From NCBI GenBank assembly GCA_963920635.1, contig OY987298.1, forward strand, positions 123,079,735 through 123,143,734: DNA of 64,000 bases. The letters run 5' to 3'. The position numbers were made by a program, and so were the translations under genes. The notes beneath the pieces are model-generated. The model worked only from the letters and a program-made list of their open reading frames with translations. It was not told the origin of the DNA and searched no databases. The stretch comes from Pseudeuparius sepicola (lineage: Eukaryota; Arthropoda; Insecta; Coleoptera; Anthribidae). Shown here one piece after another: positions 23,346-35,065 of this stretch (position 1 is the first letter of the stretch; each line of letters opens with the position of its first letter).

Positions 23346-24030
23346 TACAGTTCATGTGACGTAATCTCGTGTCGCACTATCTTGTGCAAATAGAAGTACA
23401 ACAGATTTGTGTGTATGCGATGCTAACGAATTTGCACACCAGAAAGTCGATATAAAAAAATTAAATGCTTAATAGGTACACCCAAAAAAAGTTGAACGTA
23501 ATATTAACGAATGGGGTTTATTAACTGTTTTGCCATTGCCCAAAGGAATTTTTCGTCAATGCTATGAACTAAAATCATTAAATAAACTTACTTAAAATAA
23601 TATAAACATATAAAAATATATTCTGGGTCCATAGAGCCTAGGTTCTGAGATATTTTTGAAAAACCCGAAAATTCACAAATTTATGGTCTTTAGTTTTTTA
23701 TTTCGAATTACCGAAAAAGTTTCTGAATTAAATTTGAGAGCAAAACTGACTGCTTTAAGCCTATTCTGTCATAATTTGGAAAAATGCCGTGGTTTAGGGG
23801 GCGCTCTCTTAGCACTTAAAAAAATTTACTCAATTATAACCATGGAGTCAAGTAATTAACTCTTCCAAGCACTTTCAATCGATATACAAACACTACATAC
23901 TAGCATGGTTTATTTTTTTATAAAATCTATTCTAGCTTTTGACGGAAAATATGATTGATAGATAAAAACAATCCTGATATATCAAGATAATTATTACTGG
24001 TAACATCAATAAAGGCATTTCCTGTTTGTT
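23346..24030. other. Spacer, nothing recognised
   Basis: The open frame at 23656-23859 has no family features. No repeats identified. Confidence 0.45.
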
Positions 24031-24300
24031 TCGCCGATGGAATTGTTGGTGGAACCTTTTCGCCGGCGAAATCATTAATTTGCCAAACATGGGTCCCCTT
24101 CGGGCTACGCCTTTGGGGTCATGTTATCGATTGGGCCGCCCCTAAAGAAAATTAATTACCGGAGTGAAAACAATATTTACCTTGCTTATTGCGAACCTGT
24201 TATTAATTGTTTATTTAACCGAGTATGTTGCGAAGTTCACGGTTTGGTATGCCGCGTCGCTCGTTGCGAATATTGATCACACGTCAACTTTGTAATTACC
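24031..24300. promoter_or_regulatory. Enhancer-like non-coding island
   Basis: More complex than its surroundings, with a cluster of TAATTA/ATTAAT-type homeodomain-like sites, a forkhead-like TATTTAC and ATCGATT. It shows no open frame of note and no repeat similarity inside the window. Regulatory function is inference. Confidence 0.35.
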
Positions 24301-24464
24301 AAGACAAATTTGCTATCGGCTGTTCATGTCGACGTTAAAATTTCAAGCCAACATTGGATGCATCTACTACAGAACGAGTATGACATCTCGTATACCCGAT
24401 ACCAATGTGGACGGTTGTATCTTATTAGGTACGAGTCTAAAACATTGCAGAACTTTATACTAAA

Positions 24465-24501
24465 AGCACAGACCTATATAGCTTCGATATAGGTCTGTGC
24501 T
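24465..24501. repeat. 15-bp hairpin around AGCACAGACCTATAT
   Basis: Arms 24465-24479 and 24487-24501 are exact reverse complements separated by 7 bases. The core GCACAGACCT...AGGTCTGTGC recurs as a hairpin inside the hAT element at about 55696-55722. Confidence 0.8.
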
Positions 24502-25510
24502 AAAAGTTTCCTCGGAGTGACTCTAGATAATCTAATAAAATACAAACATACAATAAATATTTTAAAATTCTATATTACCATTTTATTCAAATTCGATGCC
24601 TGGAAGAACATTAGTTTTGCAACAAGTCCTAATGTTATTTTGGCACACCTTCACTTATAGATAGAGAATAATTTATACTTGGACGTCGCGACGCCTCGTT
24701 TTTTTCTCAGAACCATACTTTTTTATTGCATATTTGTTAAATTAATTATAAGCATTTATTTTTAAATATTTGTTTCTACACATAACCGATAAAAGTTAAT
24801 ACCTAGTTTTTACAAATAATATTTTTTACCCTCAACTCTTATAAAGAGTTTTTCTCTTTATATATTTCTATTAGTTCTGTAAATTTATGTAGCCATCATA
24901 ACACAAAGTGTAATAACTAGCCTCAATTATTATAAGCTATGCAATTATTAAAGAACACATTAAATTTTTTTAAAATATCTAACAAATATATTAAGGTGAA
25001 ATACGAAAATTAATAGAACTTAACTTATTTTAACAGTAATGGATATAATGGCAATTATTTTCAAACAGAAAATAAATCTTCTTCCTTTTTGTCATTCATT
25101 TTACTATCTAACAATTGACTTTATCATATTTTTCCGTATTAAAAAAAAATCGGCACCCCATGAAACTTAAAATAGTGTATTCAACTTTTCTTTGAGGTTT
25201 CAGTTAGTTCGTTGCGGGTGCTATAGGGCTTATTTATTTTATTCTCAAAAATTCTCATTATCTTCTCTGTTATCATTTTTAGCTTCGTTATATATTATTA
25301 TATTTTTACCGCATGCAAACAATAAATAACAAGATCACCCGCAAGTAACTAACTGACAGGTCCAAAACAATAACAGACAGCTCGAAGACAATTAGGAAAT
25401 AATATTTGAATTTTCAGGCCTTACCTACAATTTTTGTATATAATGAAAAATTCACTGTCGCAAAATAACTTAAGTTTATTTGCATAAAACCAATAAAACA
25501 AATAGATCTA
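24502..25510. other. AT-rich spacer, nothing recognised
   Basis: No open frame or clear repeat. The retroelement remnant follows. Confidence 0.5.
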
Positions 25511-25847
25511 TGAATTTTTATGGTCAAATATCAACTCTTATTTCAAACTGTAAGAATTTTGAAATTCGGATTAATGATCATGTAAAACTGATTAATAAAA
25601 ATAAAAACAATTATTATGTTTTTGCAAATTCCCATTTTCTAACCACATTCTAAATACACATAATACTTTTCACATTGAAGATGGTTTTAAAGCTTTGCAT
25701 TTACGTAATAAAGGGAAACGTTCGGATTTGTTAGAGATTTTAGAAATTTTTAGAGCAGTAAAGGATCCTGATGTTGTTTGTCTTAACAATAATATCAATG
25801 TTGACTTTATTAATTTTCTAAATTTGTTTAGTAATTTACCTTCCTAA
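25511..25847 (+). pseudogene. Penelope-like retroelement remnant, GIY-YIG/C-terminal end (locus B)
   Basis: In two frames there is a GIY-YIG-like stretch (YGQIS...NFEIRINDHVK) and then, after a stop/shift near 25650, a C-terminal tail (NTHNTFHIEDG ... LRNKGKRSDLLE, ending NLPS-stop). These are what Penelope-like reverse transcriptases carry after the endonuclease signature. The RT part is missing. A hammerhead core follows about 190 bases downstream, as expected for the terminal repeat of such elements. Confidence 0.6.
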
Positions 25848-26033
25848 TATATGTTTAATTACCTTTTAATAATTACAGCTTCGACTTCAACCATGTGCCT
25901 ATAATATATCAATGTTATATATTGACATATATTCATTTTTTAACAATCTGAATTTTGAAGCTATGCACCTATAAGGTAATTTTCAATCTATTTTACTATT
26001 TTGTATCACTTCTTCTTATATTTAGCTTACTTT

Positions 26034-26075
26034 TAGGTCTGATGATAGCTTTTAATAGCTGAAACTAGTAACCTA
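26034..26075 (+). ncRNA. Hammerhead ribozyme motif (locus B)
   Basis: Ordered core: stem I strand TAGGT, then CTGATGA, stem II AGCT...AGCT, then GAAA, a self-complementary CTAG, the cleavage-type triplet GTA, and ACCTA, which pairs with TAGGT. The minimal stem III is like that described for Penelope-like element ribozymes, which are thought to act as dimers. It lies just downstream of a Penelope-like coding remnant in the same orientation. Confidence 0.7.
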
Positions 26076-26225
26076 CAAACACTTTTTATCTACTAACTTT
26101 ATGTAAATATACCAAAGTTGTTTTGCGACATTGAATTTTTCATTATACTAATTTATATGGACAACAACTTTGATATTTCTCACATATTAAAAAGTAACTT
26201 CACAGTACCGAGGTACATAATTATA

Positions 26226-27060
26226 TATTTTTTAATCGGAAAAAAATGTTTTATTAGGCAAGAAAATAATCATAATGGATCACCCGCCCATGAACGGACT
26301 GTGCGCGGCGTTGCTTGACTTTGACGATCGCACTATCTGCTAGGTCAAGTATATAAGGCACGGCGCCTTCGAACAGGAAAACCAAACTGCTGCTTGTTGT
26401 GCAGCCTCCATAACAAATCTATTGATATTCAAATCTACTAAAATATTTATATTGACAGATTGCTCTGCTATAGGTAACAATTTCGCAATGTGTACACTTT
26501 TGACGGGCGATGGCTCTACATCTGAGGTTTAGATGTTTACATCTCGCCAAGGCCTCGGTATTTATTGAAAAAATCCTACAATAATGGAATACTTCAGTGC
26601 CGATTTCAGAGCTTTTAATTACGATTTTGAGACACTTTACTGGCGATTTCCAAAAAAGAAATTTTATTAGACAAACTAATTTAAAGACGGCCCACCCATA
26701 CATTAGCCGACCGCGAGCGTCGTTTCTTTGCCTCTATATCGCTCTACTTAGATCGGTAAGGCGCAACTGACCTGCCGGCTTCCTCTGGCCACTTTCTTGC
26801 AGTCTACATTCGTCTACATGTTGTTTAGACAGGCCAAAATATTTATATACTGAAAGATTGCGTCCGTTATAGGTAACAATTCCGCTATAAGGCTGAGAAG
26901 TTAAATGATACTTTATTGGTTTTCAAATCTCAAATCTCGGAAAGGCTAACTTATAGAAAAAAACGTACAACACTGACTTACTTTAGTGACGATTTATGAG
27001 CTTTTATTGACGATTAAAAAAAAAGTTAGGTTCTATTAATTATTATTTTCAAGTTTTAGA
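26226..27060 (+). repeat. Two related repeat copies in tandem (about 26226-26700 and 26815-27060)
   Basis: The first part matches the reverse strand of 37598-38181 closely (TTTATTAGGCAAGAAAATAA, CTGCTATAGGTAACAATTTC, TTCAGTGCCGATTTC). The second is a more diverged partial copy (TATAGGTAACAATTCCGC, AGTGACGATTTATGAGC). No protein encoded. Confidence 0.65.
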
Positions 27061-27071
27061 GTAGGTATACT

Positions 27072-27345
27072 CAGTGGCGTAGCTACCATACCGCGAAACC
27101 CCGCGGTCGCGGGGGGGCCCTGCCGTTAAGGGGGCCCTCGAAGGCCTCCCCTCGACCTCCTCCGGGCGTATACCCCGTGCTCTGTTCTGTTTTGATATTA
27201 TATTTTTAACCCTTCCTGTAACTGTTGCTTCTTCAGAACGGTCGTTCTCTAAATTAAAATAAATGAAAAACTATTTGAGAAATTGTTGTTCCCAAGACAA
27301 AATAAGTAATTTACATTACTTTCCATGGAAGCTGATGAAGCTGGA
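27072..27345 (+). pseudogene. Internally deleted hAT element: left end and dimerisation-domain remnant
   Basis: The end CAGTGGCGTAGCTACC is followed after about 130 bases by a frame from 27206 reading LTLPVTVASSERSFSKLK, a stop, then MKNYLRN...SNLHYF. This is the C-terminal hAT dimerisation signature (VASSERSFS). Having the C-terminus so close to the left end implies the middle of the transposase was deleted. A possible right end is at 31080-31123. Confidence 0.6.
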
Positions 27346-28802
27346 GCAATGGATAATAGCGAACTAATTAAAGTTCATCGACACTAATCTAGGTATATCA
27401 ATCACTCTTTGTACGTTAGGGTGGAAAACTCATTGTGCACCAATCTCCAAGGCCTGCGAAAAACCGCTTCTTTTGACCTTTCTGCCATTGTCAAGATGCA
27501 AATTCAAAGCCGGATACGATTTTTTATTTAAAACCTGAGACCGCAGGGTTAATCATAACATATGACTAAACGGCTCTGATTGTTGGTCGCCAGATAATTA
27601 TACTTTTTTTATATATATATAACAGAAACTGAGTACAGAAGATGGATTTCAAATAAAACAAGACAATTAAAAATTACAAGATTTAATGATAACTTTTCGA
27701 GTTACGTGTTACAAGTCTGTAGGAAATCGCTCAGCTTTTTACAACAACTATTTTTTAAAAGTTAGCTAAAATTATCGTTAGAAAGTTCTTTATATAAAAT
27801 TGTACTTGTTAGAACTGTCGACACGTAAAATGTTCTTTGGAATTTTCGACTAGCACTGCTTTTGGAGGATACCTCGAATTAGTTGACGATAGGCAGCTGC
27901 ACAGCCACACGTCACCCAGACTTCTTTGGATACGGTGTGCACTTCCACAGCTAGCTCTCGCTGGAGGCAGGTCCGTGGTGTGCTGTGACAGGTACCAATA
28001 TGGTACGATCGTGGTTGGTTGGTGGTGGTGCTGCAATGCGTAGTCCTTCCCTTGTTGGTGTGGTTACATGTAAAGAGAAATCAAAACCACAGTGTCTGTT
28101 CTAACACTCAGAAAATAAGCCGGTGGCCTTTACAAAGATCAACTAGGTATAATAGCTATGTAATAATGGTGACATTTTATATTATAGTAATACAACTGTG
28201 CACAGTGACAGCCTAAGTAATTTCCAACAAATTATAAACTATACGTAAAAATCGACAATCAAATTGTGATATTCCTGACTTGAGAAAAATGGTTAAAACA
28301 TGATGCAATATAAAAGCTTGTACTGCTATATTGTACAATAAGAACTTGATTTTCTTGACACTTAATAGAAAACAAATATGTAATCAATTTAAATATTAAC
28401 CAAAAATTACTGAAATTTGATCAGCAGATAACAGAAAAAATCAGGCTTCTTCTCTACTCAAGACTTTAATAGGAATATAAAAAACAATTGGTCATATAAC
28501 CAACAAGGCTACGGTACTCAGAAAGCGGCTGATTTAGTGCAAAAGAATAATAAAAATACTCCAAAACGATATAGTAAATACTCCGAGCTAATGAACTATT
28601 TTACCGTGTGCGACTGAATCGAAAACGGTGAGTTCCTTTCACCACAAAATTTAATATTAAAATAACAATAATAACGGTCTGATAAGGCGATCAGCCGATA
28701 GCTAGTGGTCCCCAAAGGTACAGCTAATCTGGTGGTGAGATATTTTTCGCAAAGACGGCAAAGCCAATATTCAAAAAAATGAAAAAATCGAAAAATACTC
28801 AC
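27346..28802. other. Unassigned region
   Basis: Mostly AT-rich. The block 27830-28045 is GC-richer and open on both strands, with possible splice sites on the minus strand (acceptor before 28031, donor near 27872), but no protein family. It might be an exon of the transcript suggested at 28803-29170. Evidence is weak. Confidence 0.3.
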
Positions 28803-29170
28803 CCCAAATTGCTGTGTTGTCGCAGCCAGAACCAAACGCTATCAACCTTCGCTGCTCAGCCTCCAACGGTGTCCTCGAGACCGCTTGGTCCGTGGAAAAC
28901 CTAACACGACCGACGAAACTCCGGCGTGGTCACATGGAAAATAAAAAGAAAACCAAAATATCAGCCTAGCACGCAAAACTTAATGATAACAGTCTTTTTT
29001 TTACACTAAATCACGCTATTAAAAGATGAAACCTATGCACGATGAACAAAATTTGAAAAATTCCGAAGGAAAAATCAAACGTGCATAAGCTGAATCAGTA
29101 CCGCACTTGTTGCCTCGACGACGAGCAGAGAGGAAAAGCGAGCGAAAATTGCCTGTCACTCCCACCTATC
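28803..29170 (-). promoter_or_regulatory. First-exon/promoter-like block on the minus strand
   Basis: This stretch is GC-richer than its flanks and ends on the minus strand at a strong donor (TTGGG|gtgagta). An open stretch before the donor ends FGSGCDNTAIWG, which superficially recalls a WD repeat, but it lacks an in-frame ATG (a TGA lies upstream near 28940). It could be a 5' untranslated first exon of a host gene or of a retroelement. I cannot tell which. Confidence 0.3.
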
Positions 29171-29509
29171 CTTGTGGTTTCCTGACCACCAAAACAATAA
29201 AGGTTAGGTTCGTCTTCTTCAAGCAACCAACATATTATTTGAGGCCTTTGCTCTTATACATACCTCATTAATTTCAATTTGTTAATTATATGAATTTGTT
29301 TAAGGCTAAATTGGAAAGGCAAAGAACCAACGTACCTGTATATGAATAAACTTGTGAAATTTGTAAATTCCAGGTATTACGGATACTTTCATTCACTGTG
29401 TATGGCTGGTTGCCTAATGGTGGCGGTAATTTGTAGTTCAAAATCCGCGATATATCGGGAGAGTCAAAAGGTTATTACCGTAGTAACGAAAGTTGGCATA
29501 AATTTCGTT

Positions 29510-30262
29510 ACAAACAAAACCCCCATACCTATAACAAATTTGAACAAAATATATACAAGAAGTTCCATTTTGCAGGGTGTCAGAGTTGAGCAAAATATGA
29601 ATTTTAAAGGCATCTGGCGAGTCAAGTTTGATATGAAATCCCTTCAAAACAGTTGAATGGCCAACAGGACCAATCAAAATGTTGGTGGGCTATCTCAAAA
29701 TTCTGAAATTTTAGAAAACTTTATACGGATCAAGAATGTTCTGGAATCATTGAAACAATATTAATAAACACAAAAGTAATTTATTTCTGAACCAAATGCC
29801 ACCCAACAAATAAAAATAATTTAAATTATTGGAAATTTCTCAACAAAGTCACTGTCTAAGACAATACATTTTCTGTGCGTTTCCTGTTGTGGCACATCAG
29901 CCACCTTACCTGATATGGACTTACTGACTGGCAGGCTTCTGTCTTTTTTTACTTAGTTCGTCTATAACTCTATGGTGTCTGAGGCAGTTTTGATATACTC
30001 GATTTTTGACCCTATAAAGTTCCAAAAATTCAGTACTTTGAGATGGCCTAGGTAATAACACCCTGTATATTTTGTATTGGACCTTTGCACACCAATACTT
30101 TGAGTGGTCCTGTTGAATTCGACTGTTTTGAGGGGATTCCATGGCACAATAATTGACTTGGCAGATGCCTTTAAAATTCTTATTTTTCCTAAAATTTGAC
30201 AACGTGCAGAATGGAACTGCCTGCATATTTTTTTATTCAAATTTGGTATATGGAGGTTTTGG
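29510..30262. repeat. Foldback repeat, family 3 copy 1
   Basis: The left arm (CAAATTTGAACAAAATATAT, AGTTCCATTTTGCA, TTTTAAAGGCATCTGGCGAG) is repeated inverted in the right arm to about 30262. Arms are near 180 bases and moderately diverged. The middle (29860-30070) and left arm are related in direct orientation to 35066-35643. Open frames here are arm shadows. Confidence 0.65.
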
Positions 30263-30355
30263 GGTGTTTATATATTTTTTGTTTTAAAAACTTTTTGTTT
30301 TATTTACTAAGAAATAAAAGTTTGTGATAGTTTCACCTTGATGTATGTTTTTTTT

Positions 30356-31049
30356 AAGGAAGTGGCTATTTATACGTCCGACGGATACAAACGTCAGTAT
30401 ACGTCTTACGCTCTCATTGGCGGGCTGAGTCACGTGACTTCTTTGGACGTGCATTTATTATAACTCCGTACACGTCCGAAGCCGAAGTAAACTAATATTC
30501 AGATACGTCGGAAGTGCATTTTTCTCAAGCATCTTTGCAATAAGGAGCGTATGCACTGTTCCTTTTTGGGGGATAGACGCTGCCGTATGAAAAAGTAGTG
30601 GTAATGATTTTCAATGGTGTAACTCGATTTTCTTGAAATTTTGGCTAGGTAGGTACCCCGTATTTTTGCCCGATGCGACGTTCGGCGTTGTAACCCACCC
30701 CCGATTTTCTTGAAATTTTGGCTACCCCCGACATTCGGCGCCGAATGAAGGGGGTAGCCAAAATTTCAAGAAAATCGGGGGTGGGTTACATCATTGCATC
30801 ACTGTAACCGCTTCATTTTTCACTCCGCAGCGCCCATCGCGGAAAAAGTAGGGCATACGCAATATAAAATGAGACAAGATAGGTCATAATAATGTCGGAC
30901 ATCATCCAATCGACTTAGCAAACAAGCCGATTCATAATCCATCGGACGGTAGAAGTAAGGTTATGTGTCACGTGACTCAATCGACCAATGAGAGCGCAAG
31001 ACGTATACTGACGTTTGTATCCGTCGGACGTATAAATAGCCACTTCCTT
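30356..31049. mobile_element. Foldback element with nested perfect hairpin
   Basis: The terminal arms, starting AAGGAAGTGGCTATTTATAC, are inverted copies over about 85 bases with only a few mismatches. A second, perfect inverted repeat sits inside at 30689-30790. No coding capacity. Flanks are T-rich, so the target duplication cannot be read. Confidence 0.75.
30689..30790. repeat. Perfect 41-bp inverted repeat
   Basis: Arms 30689-30729 and 30750-30790 are exact reverse complements (TGTAACCCACCCCCGATTTT start). The 20-base loop itself contains the palindrome CATTCGGCGCCGAATG. Another CCCGATTTTCTTGAAATTTTGG-like segment near 30630-30650 suggests an extra partial copy. Confidence 0.9.
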
Positions 31050-31079
31050 TTTTTATTTTCCAATTTGAGGGGGCCCAAA

Positions 31080-31123
31080 TTTAATTTTGGTGGGGAGGGC
31101 AAAATTTGAAGCTACGCCACTCA
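31080..31123. repeat. Possible right end of the hAT element begun at 27072
   Basis: AGCTACGCCACT here is the reverse complement of AGTGGCGTAGCT at the left end, and GGGGAGGGCAAAATTTGAAGC precedes it. Flanks (GGTATACT and GGTACTTG) are similar but not an exact duplication. The intervening 4 kb would then be later insertions. Confidence 0.4.
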
Positions 31124-31680
31124 GGTACTTGTTATCTACTGGTAATTGCGGTTGTTTTTCCGATGGCTACTGCTTTCACAGAATTAACATAAACGGAATA
31201 CTTGCATGGGTGGGTTAAAATTAGAGAATACTAGTAATTGTAACTTTTTAACATTTCGGTATAGAGAAAAATATTTATGAACAAGGGCTTAGAATTTAGT
31301 ATCCCTTAAAAATAGTGTGGTTCTCAGAAAAAAATTGGGGGATAGTGACGCCCAACGACGGTTTCTACTTTTGCTAAATTGCTACTCCGTCTTTGTGTGA
31401 AAGTTGTGTCGTTGTACGCAACGAATTTTCCTACAGACGCTTATTCCTGGAAAATCATGTTTCCCATCACCTCCAGACACAGTGCATAAGGTTTTGTTAG
31501 CTCAAAACAAAAAGTTTAAAATATATGGCGCTTGTAACCTTCGTTGGATAGCTCCGACCTCGGCTCCGACAATAGTAGAACAGTAGCTATTTTGTAGACT
31601 TATTCGTGGCCACTAATATTCCAAAATTACCATTTCAACAGGAACATTTTCATATTTATTTTTCTTGAGGAACCTCGCAA
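31124..31680. other. Spacer, nothing recognised
   Basis: No gene or repeat assigned. The frame at 31404-31586 has no family features. Confidence 0.45.
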
Positions 31681-32010
31681 TGAACAGCCGTTACGGTCAC
31701 GATAAAAATCAGCACCTGACCCGGCCCTAACCCTTGACACGAGCACATTATGTCCCGCACAAAAAAATTACCATTACCAACATATTTCTCTGTCACACGT
31801 TGATACGCCCTGCTAATGCGAGCCAAAATTCTTGTAATAACCCAAAACCTAATTAATGGCGACGAACAATCGATTCTCGGAACAATATAACGATATGGCC
31901 GTTTAAATAATAACTAATCGCCAGCCACGCAGGCCTGTTGTAGCCGTTCGGTCCGGTGCCACATTACTTTCCAGATTAAATATTGGATAAATGTTAATTA
32001 TCCAGCTATT
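31681..32010. promoter_or_regulatory. Regulatory-like non-coding island
   Basis: Moderate GC, non-repetitive, with several homeodomain-like CTAATTAATGG, AATAATAACTAATCG and ATCGATTC motifs. No conserved frame. Function inferred from composition only. Confidence 0.3.
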
Positions 32011-33414
32011 ATCGGCGAATTAATCGTTGTTCGAGCTATACAAAACACGTTACATTTAGCTTCAGAACTATACGGAGTTTTATTAATTATGCTGCTTCGG
32101 CCTGATTGAGATCTTTTGTTCCATTTGGGATGTAGAAAAATATTGTTTATGGGGCCATTTAGTTTTGCTACTATTTTTGAAAATAAGCAACCATTACCTA
32201 GGGAAAAGTCAGTGCTATACATAGGTATTTTCGTTACCTTACGATTGGGAATGTTTGCACCACATTAAAAAGCAATTCACATATTTTACTGGAATAACAA
32301 ATCAAAACTGAAAACATGTTCCATGATACGCTACATCGGCAGTATTTTTCTAAAATTAATGTTTTTGTTTCAGGTAAGTTTTCCTGGAAACACCGATAAA
32401 AACGGAACAGGAATAACGAAGTGGATGTTGTAAGTATAATAATGCATTATATATAATATTATGAATCTATCAAAGGTACAAATCTTGCATAAATCGCTCT
32501 TAATGAAAATTTTATCTAAACTGTGACCGATCATTTTTTACCATTCGTACTAAGAAGCACCAACTTGTATATCTAGAGCAAATTTTCGTGACAAACATAG
32601 GGTGTCTACTTATATAACTACAGGGTGATGCAGTCATAATATAAAAAAAATAACCAATGGGAAAATGCTACAGATTTTTTTTGTCGAAGTTTAAAAAGTG
32701 GAATAAATGAACCTTAGTACCTTTATAGTAACCACTCATATCAGTTTTAAATTACACGGTAATATTGCTACCGGTAACGCGTAACCACGCATACCGCGGT
32801 CCATTTTGCAGGTACGTAAAAGTAACTTTAGCGCTCCCTGACTTTCGTTCATGTGATCTAGCTGCGGTTGAATAACTGTTCACAAACCAAAAGCAATGGT
32901 AGACAGAGGCGATTCAGTCTTCACGGTCTTGGGACGGTGTTGGAGAGGCTAATCTGTTCTGTGTGACCGTGTACAGGTGTGTGGAACGTAGCGTAGAACG
33001 TTTCTCGATTCGCGAGGTCATGAACTTTGTATTCAAGTTGAAGTTAACTAAACAGTGATAGAGTTTTTTGGTTTTGGTGCATAGTTGCGCATTTTGTGCT
33101 CAGTTTTGTGTTTTGTTGCAGTCTCCGGAAACAACGTGCACCCGTTGGGGGAAACCAAGAGGTCCCTACCCCTACTCACCCCACTAATTAGATACTGTTG
33201 ATTGACATTAAAAAAATCGGATTTATTTTTTGAGTAACACCTGAAACTTCAGGTCTTCAGAACCGCATCCTTTTACATTTCTATACCCTTGTTCAAAATA
33301 AAAGTCCAGGGCCGGCTAAAATTTGTTTGCCCTTGATATTGAATAAACCATTAATTGTTGGCTGTACTGGCTGGGAGGTGGATCGAAGGGTACAACAAAA
33401 CTACTTTCTTCAAA
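32011..33414. other. Unassigned region before the Penelope-like element
   Basis: Holds ends of the ACAGGGTG type near 32622. The block 32770-33180 is GC-richer, with initiator-like TCAGTTTTGTG and a possible acceptor (gttgcag) near 33120, and resembles a promoter/5' leader of unknown origin. CAGGGCCGGCTA at about 33308 is a possible transposon end. Confidence 0.3.
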
Positions 33415-33455
33415 ATGTCGACGTTTCGTCAATTATATTGACATCATCAGGACTC
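33415..33455 (-). ncRNA. Hammerhead ribozyme motif of the Penelope-like element (locus A)
   Basis: On the minus strand: GUC, CUGAUGA (33450-33444), stem II GTCAA...TTGAC, GAAA (33427-33424), then ACGTC and GAC pairing back with GUC. It lies about 360 bases past the stop codon of the RT frame in the same orientation, where the terminal repeat of these elements carries its ribozyme. Confidence 0.7.
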
Positions 33456-33816
33456 TACAATAGAATAAAAGTAGGTATATAAACAAAACAACATGGAAAC
33501 TGGGAGCAGTATACATTAAAAAATGATAATAAAACATATAATTAAAATTACACACATTAAAATATCTTGTACTTACATTGAAACGTAGTTTTTGTGTCAT
33601 GACTTAAAATTATGTACATATCACAGAACAACTAGGTAGTGGGACAAAACAAAACAGCAGATGGCTTTCATACACGAAAAATTATAGCAATGGTCAATAT
33701 AGAATTCTTACCATGTGGAGCTGCCAGTATTTTTTATCTTTTCAACAGATAAGGAGTTTATAAAAAGAAGGAATACAGATAGGTGGACAGGACAGGTACC
33801 TACCTAAATTTAAAAA

Positions 33817-35047
33817 TTAAAAATATTTGTGTTTAATTTTGTCAATAATATTAAAATAGGCCATATTAAGGTTTTGTATATCCGTTCTTTTGTTAACGCA
33901 AGTTTTATCTTTTTTTATACAAATCATTTCATTTAAAAGTCTTTTTTTATAGTTGGATTGCCTGCCGATAACTTTTGTGTTATCAAAATCGAAGTCATGA
34001 CCAGTATTCAATTTATGTTCAACTAGCGCCGTGGGGTTTTGCTTTATTGTAAATTTTTTGCAGTCGTTTTTGTGTTCGTATATTCTCTGTTTTATATATC
34101 TCCCAGTTTGACCTATGTAGCATTTGTCACAAGAAAGGCAGGGTATTTGGTAAATTACATTTGACTGTAATTCTAAACTTGTTTTTGATTTTAGCTTGGA
34201 GAAAAAATGGTCTTTCATATTGTTACGACTCTTAAATGATACTCTCACATCGTCTTTTTTTGCTATTGTTTTACTTAGTCTCTCTGATAGGTTTTTGATA
34301 TAAGGGATTTTAAAGAATTTTATATTATTATTGTTATTGTTGGTAGTTTGTTGTGGTTTCCTATTTTCTTGTGTGTTCATGATTTTATTTATTAAAGACA
34401 CTGGGTAATTATTGTTTTGTAAAATTCTGTAGATATATTTTATATTATCTTCTAAGTATTCGGGGCTAGAGATGCGATAAACCCTATGTTTGAGGTTTTG
34501 TATAATATTAATTTTTTGGTTCAAAGGATGTTCAGAGTGAAAATTTAAAAGTCGTTCCGAAAAGGTAGGTTTATGATACCAGTTGGTTTTTATAGTACCA
34601 TTAGTTTCCCTACAGACCCTAACATCCAAAAATGGCAAACTACGAGTCTCAGTATTTTCACGCTCTAGGGTGAATTGTAATCTTTTATGGTAGCTGTTAA
34701 ACACTGATACAATTTCTTCGCTTTTGTTTGCTGGAATACATGTTATTAAGTCATCTACATAGCGGTAATAGAAAGGTAAGTGAAAGGCCAATTTGTTAAT
34801 GCAAGTCTCCTGTAGCTCTGACATCACGATGTCAGAGCAAACCGGGGACATGCAGTTGCCCATTCCCAAACCGTATGTTTGTTTGTAGAATGAGTTCTCA
34901 AACTGAAAATAATTGCTATTAATGCAGAAGGTCATAAGTGCTAGAAAATTTTCTAAGGATAAGGATGTTTTTTCGCTCAGTAGGTACCATTTCTTCTTTA
35001 CTATATCGAATAAACCATTTAGCGATTTTTCTATTTAAAATCCAACA
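33817..35047 (-). CDS. Penelope-like retroelement: reverse transcriptase plus GIY-YIG endonuclease, 5'-truncated (locus A)
   Basis: The frame is open from 35047 to the stop at 33817 (about 410 codons; first ATG at 34989, another at 34935). It shows RT motifs in order: YKQTYGLGMGNCMSP, then YYRYVDDL with the catalytic Asp pair, then LPFLDV and W.HKPTFSERLLNFHS. Later come the GIY-YIG endonuclease features: YQIPCLSCDKCYIGQTGR, Arg in KQRIYEHK, and NPTALVEHKLNTGHDF. Penelope-like elements prime reverse transcription at a nicked target and carry this endonuclease at the C-terminus. The N-terminal RT part is absent; sequence upstream of 35047 is an unrelated repeat. The frame itself is intact, so the insertion is fairly young. 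Confidence 0.88.
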
Positions 35048-35065
35048 CTACAGCGTTAATCATAC

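Noticed and set aside
28803..28945. WD-repeat protein exon suggested by FGSGCDNTAIWG
   Set aside because: One short match, an upstream in-frame stop and no ATG; not enough to call a coding exon.
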